Below, piece by piece: positions 50,140 to 59,519 of a stretch of 64,000 bases of DNA. The number at the start of each line of letters is the position of its first letter. Positions within the stretch are counted from its first letter, which is position 1. The notes below the pieces were generated by a model. That model was not told the origin of the DNA. It did not search any database and was given only the letters and a program-made list of their open reading frames with translations. Source of the stretch: Bartonella taylorii (GTDB taxonomy: Bacteria; Pseudomonadota; Alphaproteobacteria; Rhizobiales; Rhizobiaceae); the NCBI RefSeq assembly GCF_023920105.1, contig NZ_CP083693.1, forward strand, positions 575,001 through 639,000. The letters are read 5' to 3'. The position numbers were made by a program, and so were the translations under genes.

Positions 50140-50688
50140 TCAGATTTTTGCAAGGAAATGGGAGAGAACCATAAGCCCTTCAGGCCAAGGTCCATATCCA
50201 GATTCTGCATTAATATGGCCTGACTGACCAGCGTCAACAAAGAGAGCTCCCCAATCATTGGCAAGATTCTCTGCTACTGAGAATTGACAAAATTCATCGT
50301 TTCGGCTGGCTACAACTACAGAAGGAAAGGATAACTTTTTGCAATAATAGGGGCCAAATGTCATTAAATGTTTGGGGCGTATTTTTTTATTACTTACATC
50401 TGGAGGTGCAACAAAAAAGGCACCACAAATTTTTTCTGCGTTTTGTAGCGTTGCTTGAATAGCCGTTGGAACTCCTAATGAATGGGCAATAATCATAACG
50501 GGTTTTTGAGCTTGTGCAATGGCGATTTCAACCTCATTAACCCATTCTTCACAAACAGGTTTTGACCAATGGGCTTGTTTAACGCGGCGGGCTGTAGACA
50601 ATTTTTTTTCCCATCGTGTTTGCCAATGATCAGGACCAGATCCTTTGTAGCCAGGAACAATAAGAATATCGAGTTGATTTGCTTTCAT
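50140..50688 (-). CDS. RBBP9/YdeN-family serine hydrolase
   Basis: A small alpha/beta hydrolase of 182 residues. The N-terminal LDILIVPGYKGSGPDHWQTR is diagnostic for the RBBP9/YdeN family. The catalytic triad can be placed as Ser in IIAHSLGVPTA, Asp in ASRNDEFC, and His in GQSGHINAESGYGPWPEG. The natural substrate of bacterial members is unknown. It lies between purB (77 bases upstream) and purC on the same strand, probably a passenger in the purine block. The start at ATG 50688 (MKANQLDILI) is likely, as GAAAG precedes it. Confidence 0.88.
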   Translation of the reverse strand: MKANQLDILIVPGYKGSGPDHWQTRWEKKLSTARRVKQAHWSKPVCEEWVNEVEIAIAQAQKPVMIIAHSLGVPTAIQATLQNAEKICGAFFVAPPDVSNKKIRPKHLMTFGPYYCKKLSFPSVVVASRNDEFCQFSVAENLANDWGALFVDAGQSGHINAESGYGPWPEGLMVLSHFLAKI

Positions 50689-50765
50689 GAACTATTTCTT
50701 TCATTACAATAGGTTTTGTCTCATAGGTGGAAGACAATAACTCTGTTCCTGATATGCAATCTTCG

Positions 50766-52070
50766 TCATTCCCCAAAAACGCGTTTAAAAATCGTGTTGA
50801 TATGTTTGGTGTGGTAAGAAAGGTCGAATTTTTCGCGAAGTTCCGCTTCACTTAAGACTTTTGTAATATCGCCGTCATTGAGCAGTTCTTCTAAAAAATC
50901 TTTTCCTTGTTCCCAAACCTTCATCGCATTTCGTTGTACAATCCGATAAGAATCTTCACGACTAATCCCAGCTTGCGTGAGTGCTAAAAGCACTCGTTGT
51001 GAATGAACAAGCCCGCGGAATTTATTAAGATTTTTTTGCATATTTTGGGGATAGACAATTAGGTTTTCAATGACAGATGTGAGTCTGGCAAGAGCAAAAT
51101 CAAGTGTAATGGTAGCGTCAGGGCCAATATAACGCTCAACAGATGAATGAGAAATATCTCGTTCATGCCAAAGTGCTACATTTTCCATGGCAGGTATTGC
51201 GTATGCACGTACCATACGCGCTAACCCAGTTAAATTTTCTGTTAAAACTGGATTACGTTTATGGGGCATAGCAGATGAGCCTTTTTGCCCAGGTGAGAAA
51301 TGCTCTTCTACTTCAAGTACTTCTGTTCGCTGTAGATGACGTATTTCTATAGCTAGCCGTTCAATAGATGAAGCAATAACACCAAGCGTTGCAAAGAACA
51401 TAGCATGACGATCACGTGGTATAACTTGGGTAGAAACGGGTTCAAAACGCATACCCAATGCTTTTGCTACATGTTCTTCAACGCGTGGATCAATGTTAGC
51501 AAAAGTTCCTACGGCTCCTGAAATAGCACAAGTAGAAATTTCTTCACGTGCTGCAAGAAGGCGTTTGCGGCAACGGGAAAATTCAGCATATGCAAGGGCG
51601 AATTTGACTCCAAATGTTGTCGGTTCAGCATGAATGCCGTGACTTCGCCCAATGGTGATTGTTTCTTTATGTTCAAAGGCACGTTTTTTTAACGCTTCAA
51701 GAAGTTGGTCTATGTCTTTTAGCAAAATATCACTGGCACGCATCAACTGAATATTTAGCGTTGTATCTAGAACATCTGATGATGTCATACCTTGGTGGAT
51801 GAAGCGTGCTTCTGGTCCAACAAATTCAGCTAAGTGGGTTAGGAATGCGATAACATCATGCTTGGTGATTGCCTCAATTTCATTAATGCGATTAACATCA
51901 AATTCGGCTGCGTCCCCTTTTTCCCATATAATCTTTGCTGCTTCTTTTGGAATAATTCCTAGTTCAGCAAGTGCATCACAGGCATGTGCTTCAATTTCAA
52001 ACCAAATACGATATTTCGTTTTTGCTGACCAAATTGTTACCATTTCAGATCGGGAATAACGTGCTATCAT
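50766..52070 (-). CDS. purB: Adenylosuccinate lyase
   Basis: It cleaves SAICAR to AICAR plus fumarate, and adenylosuccinate to AMP plus fumarate. The 434-residue protein has the fumarase/aspartase superfamily fold with the signature loop GSSAMPHKRNP, the catalytic-histidine region TIGRSHGIHAEPTTFG, and FIHQGMTSSDVLDTTLNIQL. It starts MIARYSRSEMVTIW at ATG 52070. rpe ends nine bases upstream of this start on the same strand, so these genes are probably co-transcribed. Confidence 0.97.
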   Translation of the reverse strand: MIARYSRSEMVTIWSAKTKYRIWFEIEAHACDALAELGIIPKEAAKIIWEKGDAAEFDVNRINEIEAITKHDVIAFLTHLAEFVGPEARFIHQGMTSSDVLDTTLNIQLMRASDILLKDIDQLLEALKKRAFEHKETITIGRSHGIHAEPTTFGVKFALAYAEFSRCRKRLLAAREEISTCAISGAVGTFANIDPRVEEHVAKALGMRFEPVSTQVIPRDRHAMFFATLGVIASSIERLAIEIRHLQRTEVLEVEEHFSPGQKGSSAMPHKRNPVLTENLTGLARMVRAYAIPAMENVALWHERDISHSSVERYIGPDATITLDFALARLTSVIENLIVYPQNMQKNLNKFRGLVHSQRVLLALTQAGISREDSYRIVQRNAMKVWEQGKDFLEELLNDGDITKVLSEAELREKFDLSYHTKHINTIFKRVFGE

Positions 52071-52079
52071 GATTTTTCC

Positions 52080-52754
52080 TTATTGTGAGAGAGCTGCTGC
52101 TTGGCGCAGTGCGTTAATACGTGTTTTGTAAAGTTCTTTGTTTCCATCTTTATAAATTGCAGAACCTGCAACAAATACATTTGCACCAGCTTTTGCAGCT
52201 ATTCCAATTGTATCAACTGTGATACCACCATCTACTTCAAGATCAATAGGCCTGTTAGCGATCATACTTTTAACGCGTTTGATTTTATCTTTCATTTCTG
52301 GAATGAAATTTTGTCCACCAAAACCAGGATTGACTGTCATGATGAGGATAAGATCTAATTGATCAAGCAAATATTCAAGCACATGTTCTGATGTACTTGG
52401 ATTGATTGCAATTCCTGCTTTTTTTCCTGTTGCTTTGATTATTTGTAGTGAACGATGAAGATGGGGACTTGCTTCAGCATGAATAGTTATAATATCTGAA
52501 CCAGCTTGTGCAAAAGCTTCAAGATAAGGATCTACAGGTGCGATCATCAGATGAACGTCAAATATTGCTTTGGTTAATGGACGAAGTGTCTTGACGACAT
52601 CAGGACCAAAAGTGATATTAGGGACAAAATGGCCATCCATTATATCAAGATGCAACCAATCTGCACCTGCATCAACAACATCTAATACTTCTTTGCCAAG
52701 TTTGGAAAAATCAGAAGCCAAGAGTGAAGGTGAAATGAGATGAGAATGAGGCAT
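52080..52754 (-). CDS. rpe: Ribulose-phosphate 3-epimerase
   Basis: It interconverts ribulose-5-P and xylulose-5-P in the pentose phosphate pathway, which provides ribose for the neighbouring purine genes. The 224-residue TIM barrel shows SLLASDFSKLGKEVLDV, then HLDIMDGHFVPNITFGP, MTVNPGFGGQNFIPEM and LEVDGGITVDTIG, which hold the metal-binding His and Asp residues. ATG 52754 follows AGGAGATTTTA. It is the first gene of the long minus-strand block and diverges from the flavin reductase gene. Confidence 0.97.
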   Translation of the reverse strand: MPHSHLISPSLLASDFSKLGKEVLDVVDAGADWLHLDIMDGHFVPNITFGPDVVKTLRPLTKAIFDVHLMIAPVDPYLEAFAQAGSDIITIHAEASPHLHRSLQIIKATGKKAGIAINPSTSEHVLEYLLDQLDLILIMTVNPGFGGQNFIPEMKDKIKRVKSMIANRPIDLEVDGGITVDTIGIAAKAGANVFVAGSAIYKDGNKELYKTRINALRQAAALSQ

Positions 52755-52885
52755 TAAAATCTCCTAGGTTGGCCTTTTTAGCATGTAGTTTTGTATACTA
52801 AAACATCATTTGTATTGTAGAGTATATGAATAGATCTTTTTATGGAAAGATCACTTGGAATTTTAAAACTGTATAAGTGAGAGAT

Positions 52886-53419
52886 ATGTCAAACCATACA
52901 ACACATTTAATGCCTGAACTTCAACATAATATTACTGTTTCTTCGCAAGAATATCGAGATGCTATGAGTCATTTTGCAGGAGCTGTGCATATTGTGACAA
53001 CAAATGGCATTAAAGGAAGGCGCGGGGTGACAGTTTCAGCGTGTTGTTCTTTATCTGATGATCCCCCAACACTTCTTGTTTGCCTCATGCGGCATAACCT
53101 CAAGAATCATTTGTTTATGGAAAATGGAAATTTTTGTGTTAATAGTTTAGCAGGAAAACATCGTTCATTAGCAGATATTTTTTCTAGGTCTTGTAATTAT
53201 ACACAAAATGAACATTTTAGTATAGCACAATGGAGAACTTTGCAGACTGGTGCACCTAGTCTTTCAAGCGCCTTAGCGTCTTTTGATTGTCGTTTAATTT
53301 GTTGGCATGAACATGCAACCCATTTTGTTTTGATTGGTGAAGTTGTTGCAATCAACCGTAATCAAGAAAAAGACGCTTTGATGTATTTGAATCGTGAATA
53401 TCACACTCTGCTTTTGTGA
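52886..53419 (+). CDS. Flavin reductase-like domain protein
   Basis: A 177-residue FMN-binding split-barrel protein of the flavin reductase (HpaC/RutF-like) family. Family features are the N-terminal YRDAMSHFAGAVHIVTTNG, then GVTVSACCSLSDDPPTLLVC and FCVNSLAGKHRSLADIFS, which line the flavin site. Such enzymes reduce FMN or FAD with NAD(P)H and hand it to a partner oxygenase. No partner gene is adjacent; the FAD monooxygenase at 31768-33021 carries its own NAD(P)H site and is unlikely to need it. ATG 52886 lies just after GTGAGAG; a GTG at 52877 is possible. Confidence 0.85.
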   Translation: MSNHTTHLMPELQHNITVSSQEYRDAMSHFAGAVHIVTTNGIKGRRGVTVSACCSLSDDPPTLLVCLMRHNLKNHLFMENGNFCVNSLAGKHRSLADIFSRSCNYTQNEHFSIAQWRTLQTGAPSLSSALASFDCRLICWHEHATHFVLIGEVVAINRNQEKDALMYLNREYHTLLL

Positions 53420-53741
53420 AAATTTTTATTTTTTGCATATTGAGATGATTTGTTGTTAGTAGATTTGAGTCTTGCTCAATAATTCAGTAAGGTTGTTGCG
53501 TATGATGATGAATGTCTGCATTTTTTATGCTTTTAGATAGATTAGAAAGGGGATTTATGGATAAGCCTTGATTTTAGTTATTATGTCAAGGGAATAATGT
53601 GCTGTGCAGAAAGAATAGCTGAAGACTTAAACAGTGATTTTAAACATATTATAGGGTGTATAAAAAAATATTTTATACTTGTGTTGATCAGTGTTGGACA
53701 ATATATAGACCGCACATACCATATGTGGAGGTTTTTATGGC
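53420..53741. other. Intergenic region upstream of dksA
   Basis: About 320 AT-rich bases without a gene. TTGATC near 53684 and TATATA near 53702 could be parts of a dksA promoter, but the spacing is not ideal. A GGAGG ribosome site lies at about 53726. Confidence 0.4.
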
Positions 53742-54158
53742 ATGAGCGAAGAGATTGATGATCAGTATCGCCCTAGTGAAGATGAGCCTTTTATGAATGA
53801 GCGACAAAAGGCGTATTTTCGTGCTAAATTAGTTTCTTGGAAGAATGATATATTAAGAGAAGCGCGTGGGACTTTGGAAAATTTGCAAGAAGAGAATGTT
53901 GGTCAACCCGATTTAACTGATAGAGCATCCTGCGAAACTGATCGTACAATCGAATTACGTGCTCGTGATCGTCAGAGAAAACTCATTTCAAAGATAGATG
54001 CTGCTTTGGAGCGCATCGATAATGGAACTTACGGTTTTTGTGAGGAAACTGGTGAGCCTATTAGCATAAAGCGTCTTGAAGCTCGACCGATTGCAGTTTT
54101 ATCGTTGGAAGCACAGGAACGCCACGAACGACGGGAAAAAGTTTATCGTGACGATTAA
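53742..54158 (+). CDS. dksA: RNA polymerase-binding transcription factor DksA
   Basis: A 138-residue DksA/TraR-family protein that enters the RNA polymerase secondary channel and, with ppGpp, adjusts rRNA and amino-acid promoters. The coiled coil spans about residues 25-95, with the DRASCETDRTIELRARDR tip segment. The C-terminal zinc-ribbon region reads YGFCEETGEPISIKRLEARP with only one cysteine, so the four-Cys zinc finger of E. coli DksA is absent. This cysteine-poor form is usual in alphaproteobacteria. It starts at ATG 53742 after TGGAGG. It lies upstream of a convergent FliO-like gene and then cckA. Confidence 0.94.
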   Translation: MSEEIDDQYRPSEDEPFMNERQKAYFRAKLVSWKNDILREARGTLENLQEENVGQPDLTDRASCETDRTIELRARDRQRKLISKIDAALERIDNGTYGFCEETGEPISIKRLEARPIAVLSLEAQERHERREKVYRDD

Positions 54159-54210
54159 AGTCGATTGAGATGATGAGCAAATGAGATGTACGGCGCTAGA
54201 GTCGCGTATT

Positions 54211-54726
54211 TTATTTTTTTGCGGCAGGGATAAATAAGGATGGCTCCTGCCGTCCTTCAATTTCAGCAGTAATTGCTGAATCTTCTACGTTTTGCTTCAT
54301 AAAAGAGCTAGGGGAAGTGTTTTGTGTATGTTTTCTTTCATTTCTGGAAAAAGATATTTTTTCTGTGAGATCTGGATTGATTTCTGTTGTTGTTAATGTT
54401 GGCTGTGTTTCGTTCTTTTGTATCATGGATGTAGTGGTAATATTCGATTCTACAACAACATCTGTCAGTCCGCCAATAAGAAGCAAATGCTCTTTATCAT
54501 CACAACGTACCAAAATAAGACGACGTGCGCGATCGATAGAAAGTGTATCACATAAAGTTAATCGTGATAGATGCTTTTTTTTGTTGATACTGAATCTTCC
54601 TGTATTTAAACGACGCACAAATAGGATGATTGTAGCAAGAGCTGTGATTGTTATTATAAAAAACACAACGCTTGTGGTTATGTTCGCGGCAGATGTGCCT
54701 ATTTGGTTTGATAACCAGATATACAT
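54211..54726 (-). CDS. FliO-like single-pass membrane protein
   Basis: A 171-residue protein with one membrane segment near residues 17-40 (TTSVVFFIITITALATIILF). A conserved cytoplasmic domain follows (LCDTLSIDRARRLILVRCDD, HLLLIGGLTDVVVE), resembling the FliO/MopB flagellar-biosynthesis domain. The remaining tail is polar and probably disordered. FliO assists FliP assembly in the flagellar export gate, but no other flagellar gene is in the window, and similar orphan FliO-like genes sit beside cckA in rhizobial genomes. It is therefore probably not simply a flagellar part. It converges with dksA and diverges from cckA. Confidence 0.7.
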   Translation of the reverse strand: MYIWLSNQIGTSAANITTSVVFFIITITALATIILFVRRLNTGRFSINKKKHLSRLTLCDTLSIDRARRLILVRCDDKEHLLLIGGLTDVVVESNITTTSMIQKNETQPTLTTTEINPDLTEKISFSRNERKHTQNTSPSSFMKQNVEDSAITAEIEGRQEPSLFIPAAKK

Positions 54727-54915
54727 GGAGTTTCTCTCATTTTGAAATGGAAATATTATTTTTTATTGAGATAAGTTTGTAAATATACCCTTAAAAGGTT
54801 TGCTTATAACATAAGATGAGTGATTTTTCTTAAGGAGATATTATCATGGTATATACTTTATAACAATGATTATGGAGGTAATTTGTGGTAACAGCTCTAA
54901 TCAAGGCAAAGTGAG

Positions 54916-57447
54916 ATGGATAAAAGTTTTGAGAATAGTGGGAAATCATCGTCTTCTTCTGTAAATCGAGGAGGTGTTGTTTTTGTAATAGCTTTTCTCT
55001 TCATTGTAGGTATTCTAGATTTTTTTTATCCGCAAAGCTATTTGCAAAAGATTGGATTGATTTCTTTTTGGGCTTTAGCGATTATAGGGGTTGCTTCACT
55101 CGTTCTTATTGGAATGGGGGTTTTAAAATGTAATGTATTACAGTTTCATGAAGATTTTGATCTTAGCATCTTTAATAGTAGCGATGATGCAATTATAGTC
55201 TCCGATTTGTCTGGTTTTGTTTATTACTCTAATCAAAATTACCAAAAAATTCTTACCTATAAGCCTGAATCCACTTGTTATGTGGTTATTGCTGATCTTC
55301 CAGGGGCTGGTGCACTTGCGTATCGCTTAAAGGTTGCGGCACGTAGTCATCTTGCAGCGCAAGAAGAATTAAGGGTAGAGCAACCGATTTTTGCCCATTC
55401 TACACAAAAAAAATCTGCTTGGTATAATATTTCTGTTCAACCAATTACAAGGAGGAGAAAAAAACTTTTATTTTGGCGTATTGCCGATATTTCGCATCTG
55501 CAAGAATGTCGTGAAGTTTTTTTCTCGAATCTCCAAGAAGCTATCAATCATTTAGATCAAGCTCCTGTTGGTTTTCTATCCATTAATACCCAAGGGAATG
55601 TTCTTTATGCAAATACAGTTTTTGCTGAATGGTTTTCAATTGACTTGGCTAACTTTACTATTGGGCAATATAGTTTTGATCAATTATTTGGTAGTGTTGG
55701 AGTTAATAGCGCGTGGCGTGATATTTGTTTGCAATACGACAAACATCAAAGTTCAGGGTACTCTTTACCTTATATGTTTTCGTTATGTTTAAATTCAGAG
55801 ACCGGTATTAAGAAAATATTGAATTGTTTTATGTGTGTTTCTTCTCTCTTAGAAGGTGAAGCTATTTATCGTATTGTCGTAATTCCACAGCAGGTACAAA
55901 AGGAAGAGGACGGTGATCAATCAAAATTACCTAGTGCACTGGTAGCGTATTTTGATGCAAGCCCTTTTGCAATAGCAGTGGCGGATCAGAAAGGATATTT
56001 GATTCACATGAATAATGTCTTTTCATTACTCACGGGATGTACGGGAAAAACTATCAATCTTTATGATGTTATATTTCACCATGATCGTGCACAGTTAGAG
56101 CGTGCCTTTCAGAAAATCATGACAAATAAAAATTATTCAGTCTCTCTAGAAACAGTTTTAGAAAATAATGAAGAACGCCATTTACGTCTCCATATTATGC
56201 CTATATTGTCCTATCACGGCGAAGCATTGCGAGATTTGGTCATTATCTCTGTTATAGAAACAACAGAACAAAAAGCGCTTGAAGATAAAATGATGCAAAG
56301 CCAGAAAATGCAAGCTGTTGGGCAATTAGCTGGCGGTATTGCTCATGATTTTAATAATGTTTTAACAGCAATTTTGATGTCATGCGATCTTCTTTTAAAT
56401 ACACATCGTAGTTCTGATCCTGCCTATGCTGATCTTATCAATATCAAAAATAATGCTAATCGTGCAGCTGCGCTTGTACAACAATTACTAGCTTTTTCTC
56501 GGAAGCAAACACTCCGTCCTGAAGAGGTAGATTTTACAGAGGTTTTATCAGATATTCGCAATCTTATTTTACCCCTTTTAGGCAATAATGTTCAGTTAAA
56601 AATTATTCATGGAAGAGATTTGTGGAGCGTTGAAGTTGATCAAGCATCTTTTCAGCGTGTTATTATGAATTTGGTTATTAATGCGCGTGATGCTATGCCT
56701 GATGGAGGGGTTGTAACGATTGCAACAAATAATATTACAAAACAACAGAGTGCTGCATTTGATCATGTTGGTTTTGCAATTGGTGAGTATGTGCAATTGA
56801 CTGTTTCAGATACAGGGACTGGTATATCAGCTGCTATACAAGAAAAGATGTTTGAACCATTTTTTACAACAAAGGAAGTTGGACAAGGAACTGGGCTTGG
56901 GTTGTCCATGGTTTATGGAATTATTAAACAAACAGGTGGTTACATTTACTGTGATAGCAGAGAGGGAGAGGGAGCAACATTTCATATTTTTCTCCCCCGT
57001 TATATTCCTCATAATAAGGGAAAAATTTTTCCGCTGATTGAAAAAGGTGAAGAGCAAGAAAAAAATACAGATTTAACAGGATCGGCGACTGTTTTGTTGG
57101 TTGAAGATGAAGATGCTGTCAGAATGGGTGGGGTAAGAGCGCTTCAAATGAGAGGATATACTGTTTTAGAGGCAGCAAGCGGGGTAGAAGCACTTACCAT
57201 TCTTGAGGAAAATAAGGGGGCTATTGATATTATTGTTTCTGATGTGGTGATGCCAGAAATGGATGGGCCTACTTTGCTTAAGGAAGCACGTAAAAAATAT
57301 CCTGATATCAAATTTATTTTTGTTTCTGGATACGCAAAAGATGCTTTTGCTAAAAACCTTCCACAAGATGCTGTTTTTGGTTTTTTATCTAAACCATTTA
57401 CACTCAAACAGTTAGCACTAATAGTTAAAGAAACACTTGCACAATGA
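54916..57447 (+). CDS. cckA: Hybrid histidine kinase CckA
   Basis: The essential cell-cycle kinase that sends phosphate through ChpT to CtrA and CpdR in alphaproteobacteria. The 843-residue protein has two N-terminal membrane helices (about 18-35 and 45-65), two or more PAS-type domains (about 80-420), the HisKA domain with the phosphorylated H477 (GGIAHDFNNVLTAIL), HATPase with NLVINARDAMPDGG and GTGLGLSMVYGI, and a receiver domain with D776 (IIVSDVVMPEMDGP). The receiver also holds the switch T/S and K (FVSGYAKDAF; LSKPFT). ATG 54916 follows AAAGTGAG. It diverges from the FliO-like gene, as in related genomes. Confidence 0.95.
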   Translation: MDKSFENSGKSSSSSVNRGGVVFVIAFLFIVGILDFFYPQSYLQKIGLISFWALAIIGVASLVLIGMGVLKCNVLQFHEDFDLSIFNSSDDAIIVSDLSGFVYYSNQNYQKILTYKPESTCYVVIADLPGAGALAYRLKVAARSHLAAQEELRVEQPIFAHSTQKKSAWYNISVQPITRRRKKLLFWRIADISHLQECREVFFSNLQEAINHLDQAPVGFLSINTQGNVLYANTVFAEWFSIDLANFTIGQYSFDQLFGSVGVNSAWRDICLQYDKHQSSGYSLPYMFSLCLNSETGIKKILNCFMCVSSLLEGEAIYRIVVIPQQVQKEEDGDQSKLPSALVAYFDASPFAIAVADQKGYLIHMNNVFSLLTGCTGKTINLYDVIFHHDRAQLERAFQKIMTNKNYSVSLETVLENNEERHLRLHIMPILSYHGEALRDLVIISVIETTEQKALEDKMMQSQKMQAVGQLAGGIAHDFNNVLTAILMSCDLLLNTHRSSDPAYADLINIKNNANRAAALVQQLLAFSRKQTLRPEEVDFTEVLSDIRNLILPLLGNNVQLKIIHGRDLWSVEVDQASFQRVIMNLVINARDAMPDGGVVTIATNNITKQQSAAFDHVGFAIGEYVQLTVSDTGTGISAAIQEKMFEPFFTTKEVGQGTGLGLSMVYGIIKQTGGYIYCDSREGEGATFHIFLPRYIPHNKGKIFPLIEKGEEQEKNTDLTGSATVLLVEDEDAVRMGGVRALQMRGYTVLEAASGVEALTILEENKGAIDIIVSDVVMPEMDGPTLLKEARKKYPDIKFIFVSGYAKDAFAKNLPQDAVFGFLSKPFTLKQLALIVKETLAQ

Positions 57448-57644
57448 AATGAAAAATTGTGTAATAGAAATATTGTTTATTTTAAAATTTTTTAGACGAA
57501 AATGAGTATCTTGAAAAGATAAGCATTGCACATTTTCTATAAAAATATTCATGAAGATAATGTGACTTTATCCTATTCAAACTTTATAAGAGAGGAGGGT
57601 ACAGGAAATTTTTTTACAAGGTTGGAAAGTGCTGGTTGATATAT

Positions 57645-58256
57645 TCAAAAGGATAAAAGCTGTTGTTGAGCATCTATCATTTTTTTGTTTCCATCAATGA
57701 AGGCTTTTAAGGCTTCGGGGTAGAGTTTATGTTCCGCTTTAAGGACTCTCTCTGCTAAGCACTCAGCGGTATCATTTGGACACACTGGAACAGCTGCTTG
57801 GGCAAGAATTTTTCCTGCATCCATATCTTCTGTAACAAGATGAACAGTGCAACCAGTGATTTTAACGCCTGCTTGTAAAACTCTTTCATGTGTTTTTAAA
57901 CCTTTAAATGAAGGTAAAAGAGAAGGGTGAATATTTAAAATTCGGCCTTCATAAAGTTTTACAAAACGCGATGAGATAAGGCGCATATAGCCAGCAAAGC
58001 AGAGAAGATCTGGCCTATATTGAGCTAAAACCGTAAAGATAGCTTCTTCGTGTGCTTCTTTCGTTGGATAGTTTTTGCGATCAATAATGTGCGTAGGCAA
58101 GTTATTGTTACGCGCTTTTTCAATGCCCGCAGCATAAGGATTATCGCAAATAACTGCGATGATTTCAGCCGGATATTCTTTTTGTTTACTTGCTTTGGCA
58201 AGGGCAACCATATTAGATCCGTTGCCAGAAATAAAAATAACAATTTGTTTTTTCAT
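57645..58256 (-). CDS. purN: Phosphoribosylglycinamide formyltransferase
   Basis: It transfers a formyl group from 10-formyl-THF to GAR, the third step of purine synthesis. The 203-residue protein has [17 protein letters not shown] near the start (phosphate binding), the catalytic H in [20 protein letters not shown], and the D in [18 protein letters not shown]. Its ATG at 58256 overlaps the purM stop by four bases (ATGA), so the two are translationally coupled. It converges with cckA. Relatives place purN, purM, the PerM gene and hdaA together, as here. Confidence 0.96.
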   Translation of the reverse strand: MKKQIVIFISGNGSNMVALAKASKQKEYPAEIIAVICDNPYAAGIEKARNNNLPTHIIDRKNYPTKEAHEEAIFTVLAQYRPDLLCFAGYMRLISSRFVKLYEGRILNIHPSLLPSFKGLKTHERVLQAGVKITGCTVHLVTEDMDAGKILAQAAVPVCPNDTAECLAERVLKAEHKLYPEALKAFIDGNKKMIDAQQQLLSF

Positions 58257-59338
58257 AAGTGCAGTACACCTTTATAGAGTATTTCTTTATCTTGGCGTTT
58301 TGTTAAAATGCCGAGGGGGGTAACGGTTTCTCCTTGTATTTCAAGTGATTGCGTAATTTTTTTAACTGCGTGTTGCGCTACGATAATAACCATGCCAATG
58401 CCGCAATTAAATGTTCGCAGCATTTCTGTTTCTTCTATTTTACCTTGCTTGGCAATCCATGAAAAAACTGATGGAACATGAATGGCAGAAAGATTAATTT
58501 CAGCGCACAGAGAAGATGGAAGTACTCGTGGAATGTTTTCAGAAAAGCCTCCACCTGTGATATGGGCAAGAGCTTTAATTCCTTCATAATTTCGCATAAT
58601 AGATAGAAGCGATTTTACATAAATACGTGTTGGTGTGAGCAACGCTGTACCAAGGCTGATTTGAGGATTAAATGGAGCAGGATTTTCCCATTTTAGGTTA
58701 TTTTGTTGTATGATTTGTCTTATAAGAGAAAAGCCGTTGGAATGGACTCCGGAAGCGTTAAGTCCTAAAATAATATCGCCTTCTGTAAGATTTTTTGAAG
58801 GGAGTAATGCGCTGCGTTCACATGCTCCTACAGCAAAACCTGCTAAATCATAATCTCCTTCTGCATACATGCCTGGCATTTCTGCAGTTTCTCCTCCAAT
58901 AAGAGCCGCGCCTGCTTGTTTACATCCTTTTGCTATACCAGAAACGATTGTAGCACCCTGTTCAGGGTTCAGCTTACCAGTTGCAAAGTAATCAAGAAAA
59001 AAGAGAGGTTCAGCACCTTGTACGAGTAAATCATTAACGCACATGGCTACGAGGTCAATACCCACAGTGTCATGTATACCTACTTCAATGGCAATTTTTA
59101 ATTTTGTTCCTACGCCATCATTGGCCGCTACAAGAATAGGATCTGTGAAGCCGGCTGCTTTTAAATCAAAGAGGCCACCAAAGCCGCCAATTTCTGCATT
59201 TGTTCCTGCTCGTTTTGTTGAGCGTATAAAGGGTTTAATTTTTTTTACCATGGCATTACCCATATCGATGTTTACACCGGCTTCTGCGTAGGTAAGAGCA
59301 CACTTGGATTTATTATTTATGAGATCTTGATTGCTCAT
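58253..59338 (-). CDS. purM: Phosphoribosylformylglycinamidine cyclo-ligase
   Basis: It closes the imidazole ring of FGAM to give AIR, using ATP, just after the PurL/Q/S step. The 361-residue protein starts [20 protein letters not shown] and shows [18 protein letters not shown] and [14 protein letters not shown], plus [16 protein letters not shown], all typical of the PurM/PurL ATP-grasp-like superfamily. ATG 59338 follows AAGGAAGACTCCA. It is the first gene of a purM-purN operon and diverges from the PerM-like gene. Confidence 0.97.
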   Translation of the reverse strand: MSNQDLINNKSKCALTYAEAGVNIDMGNAMVKKIKPFIRSTKRAGTNAEIGGFGGLFDLKAAGFTDPILVAANDGVGTKLKIAIEVGIHDTVGIDLVAMCVNDLLVQGAEPLFFLDYFATGKLNPEQGATIVSGIAKGCKQAGAALIGGETAEMPGMYAEGDYDLAGFAVGACERSALLPSKNLTEGDIILGLNASGVHSNGFSLIRQIIQQNNLKWENPAPFNPQISLGTALLTPTRIYVKSLLSIMRNYEGIKALAHITGGGFSENIPRVLPSSLCAEINLSAIHVPSVFSWIAKQGKIEETEMLRTFNCGIGMVIIVAQHAVKKITQSLEIQGETVTPLGILTKRQDKEILYKGVLHL

Positions 59339-59519
59339 TGGAGTCTTCCTTATGGAAAATCAGATTTTGGTGTTATGCAATGCCATGATAAAGTTACCTC
59401 TGCAAGAGATATTGATATTTAGTATTTAATAAATAAGCCATTTTGCTTGACCTATGTATTTTCTTGACCCATGTAAAAGAAGTTTATAATCTTTTGTGAA
59501 GAATTTTTTAGGATATTTT

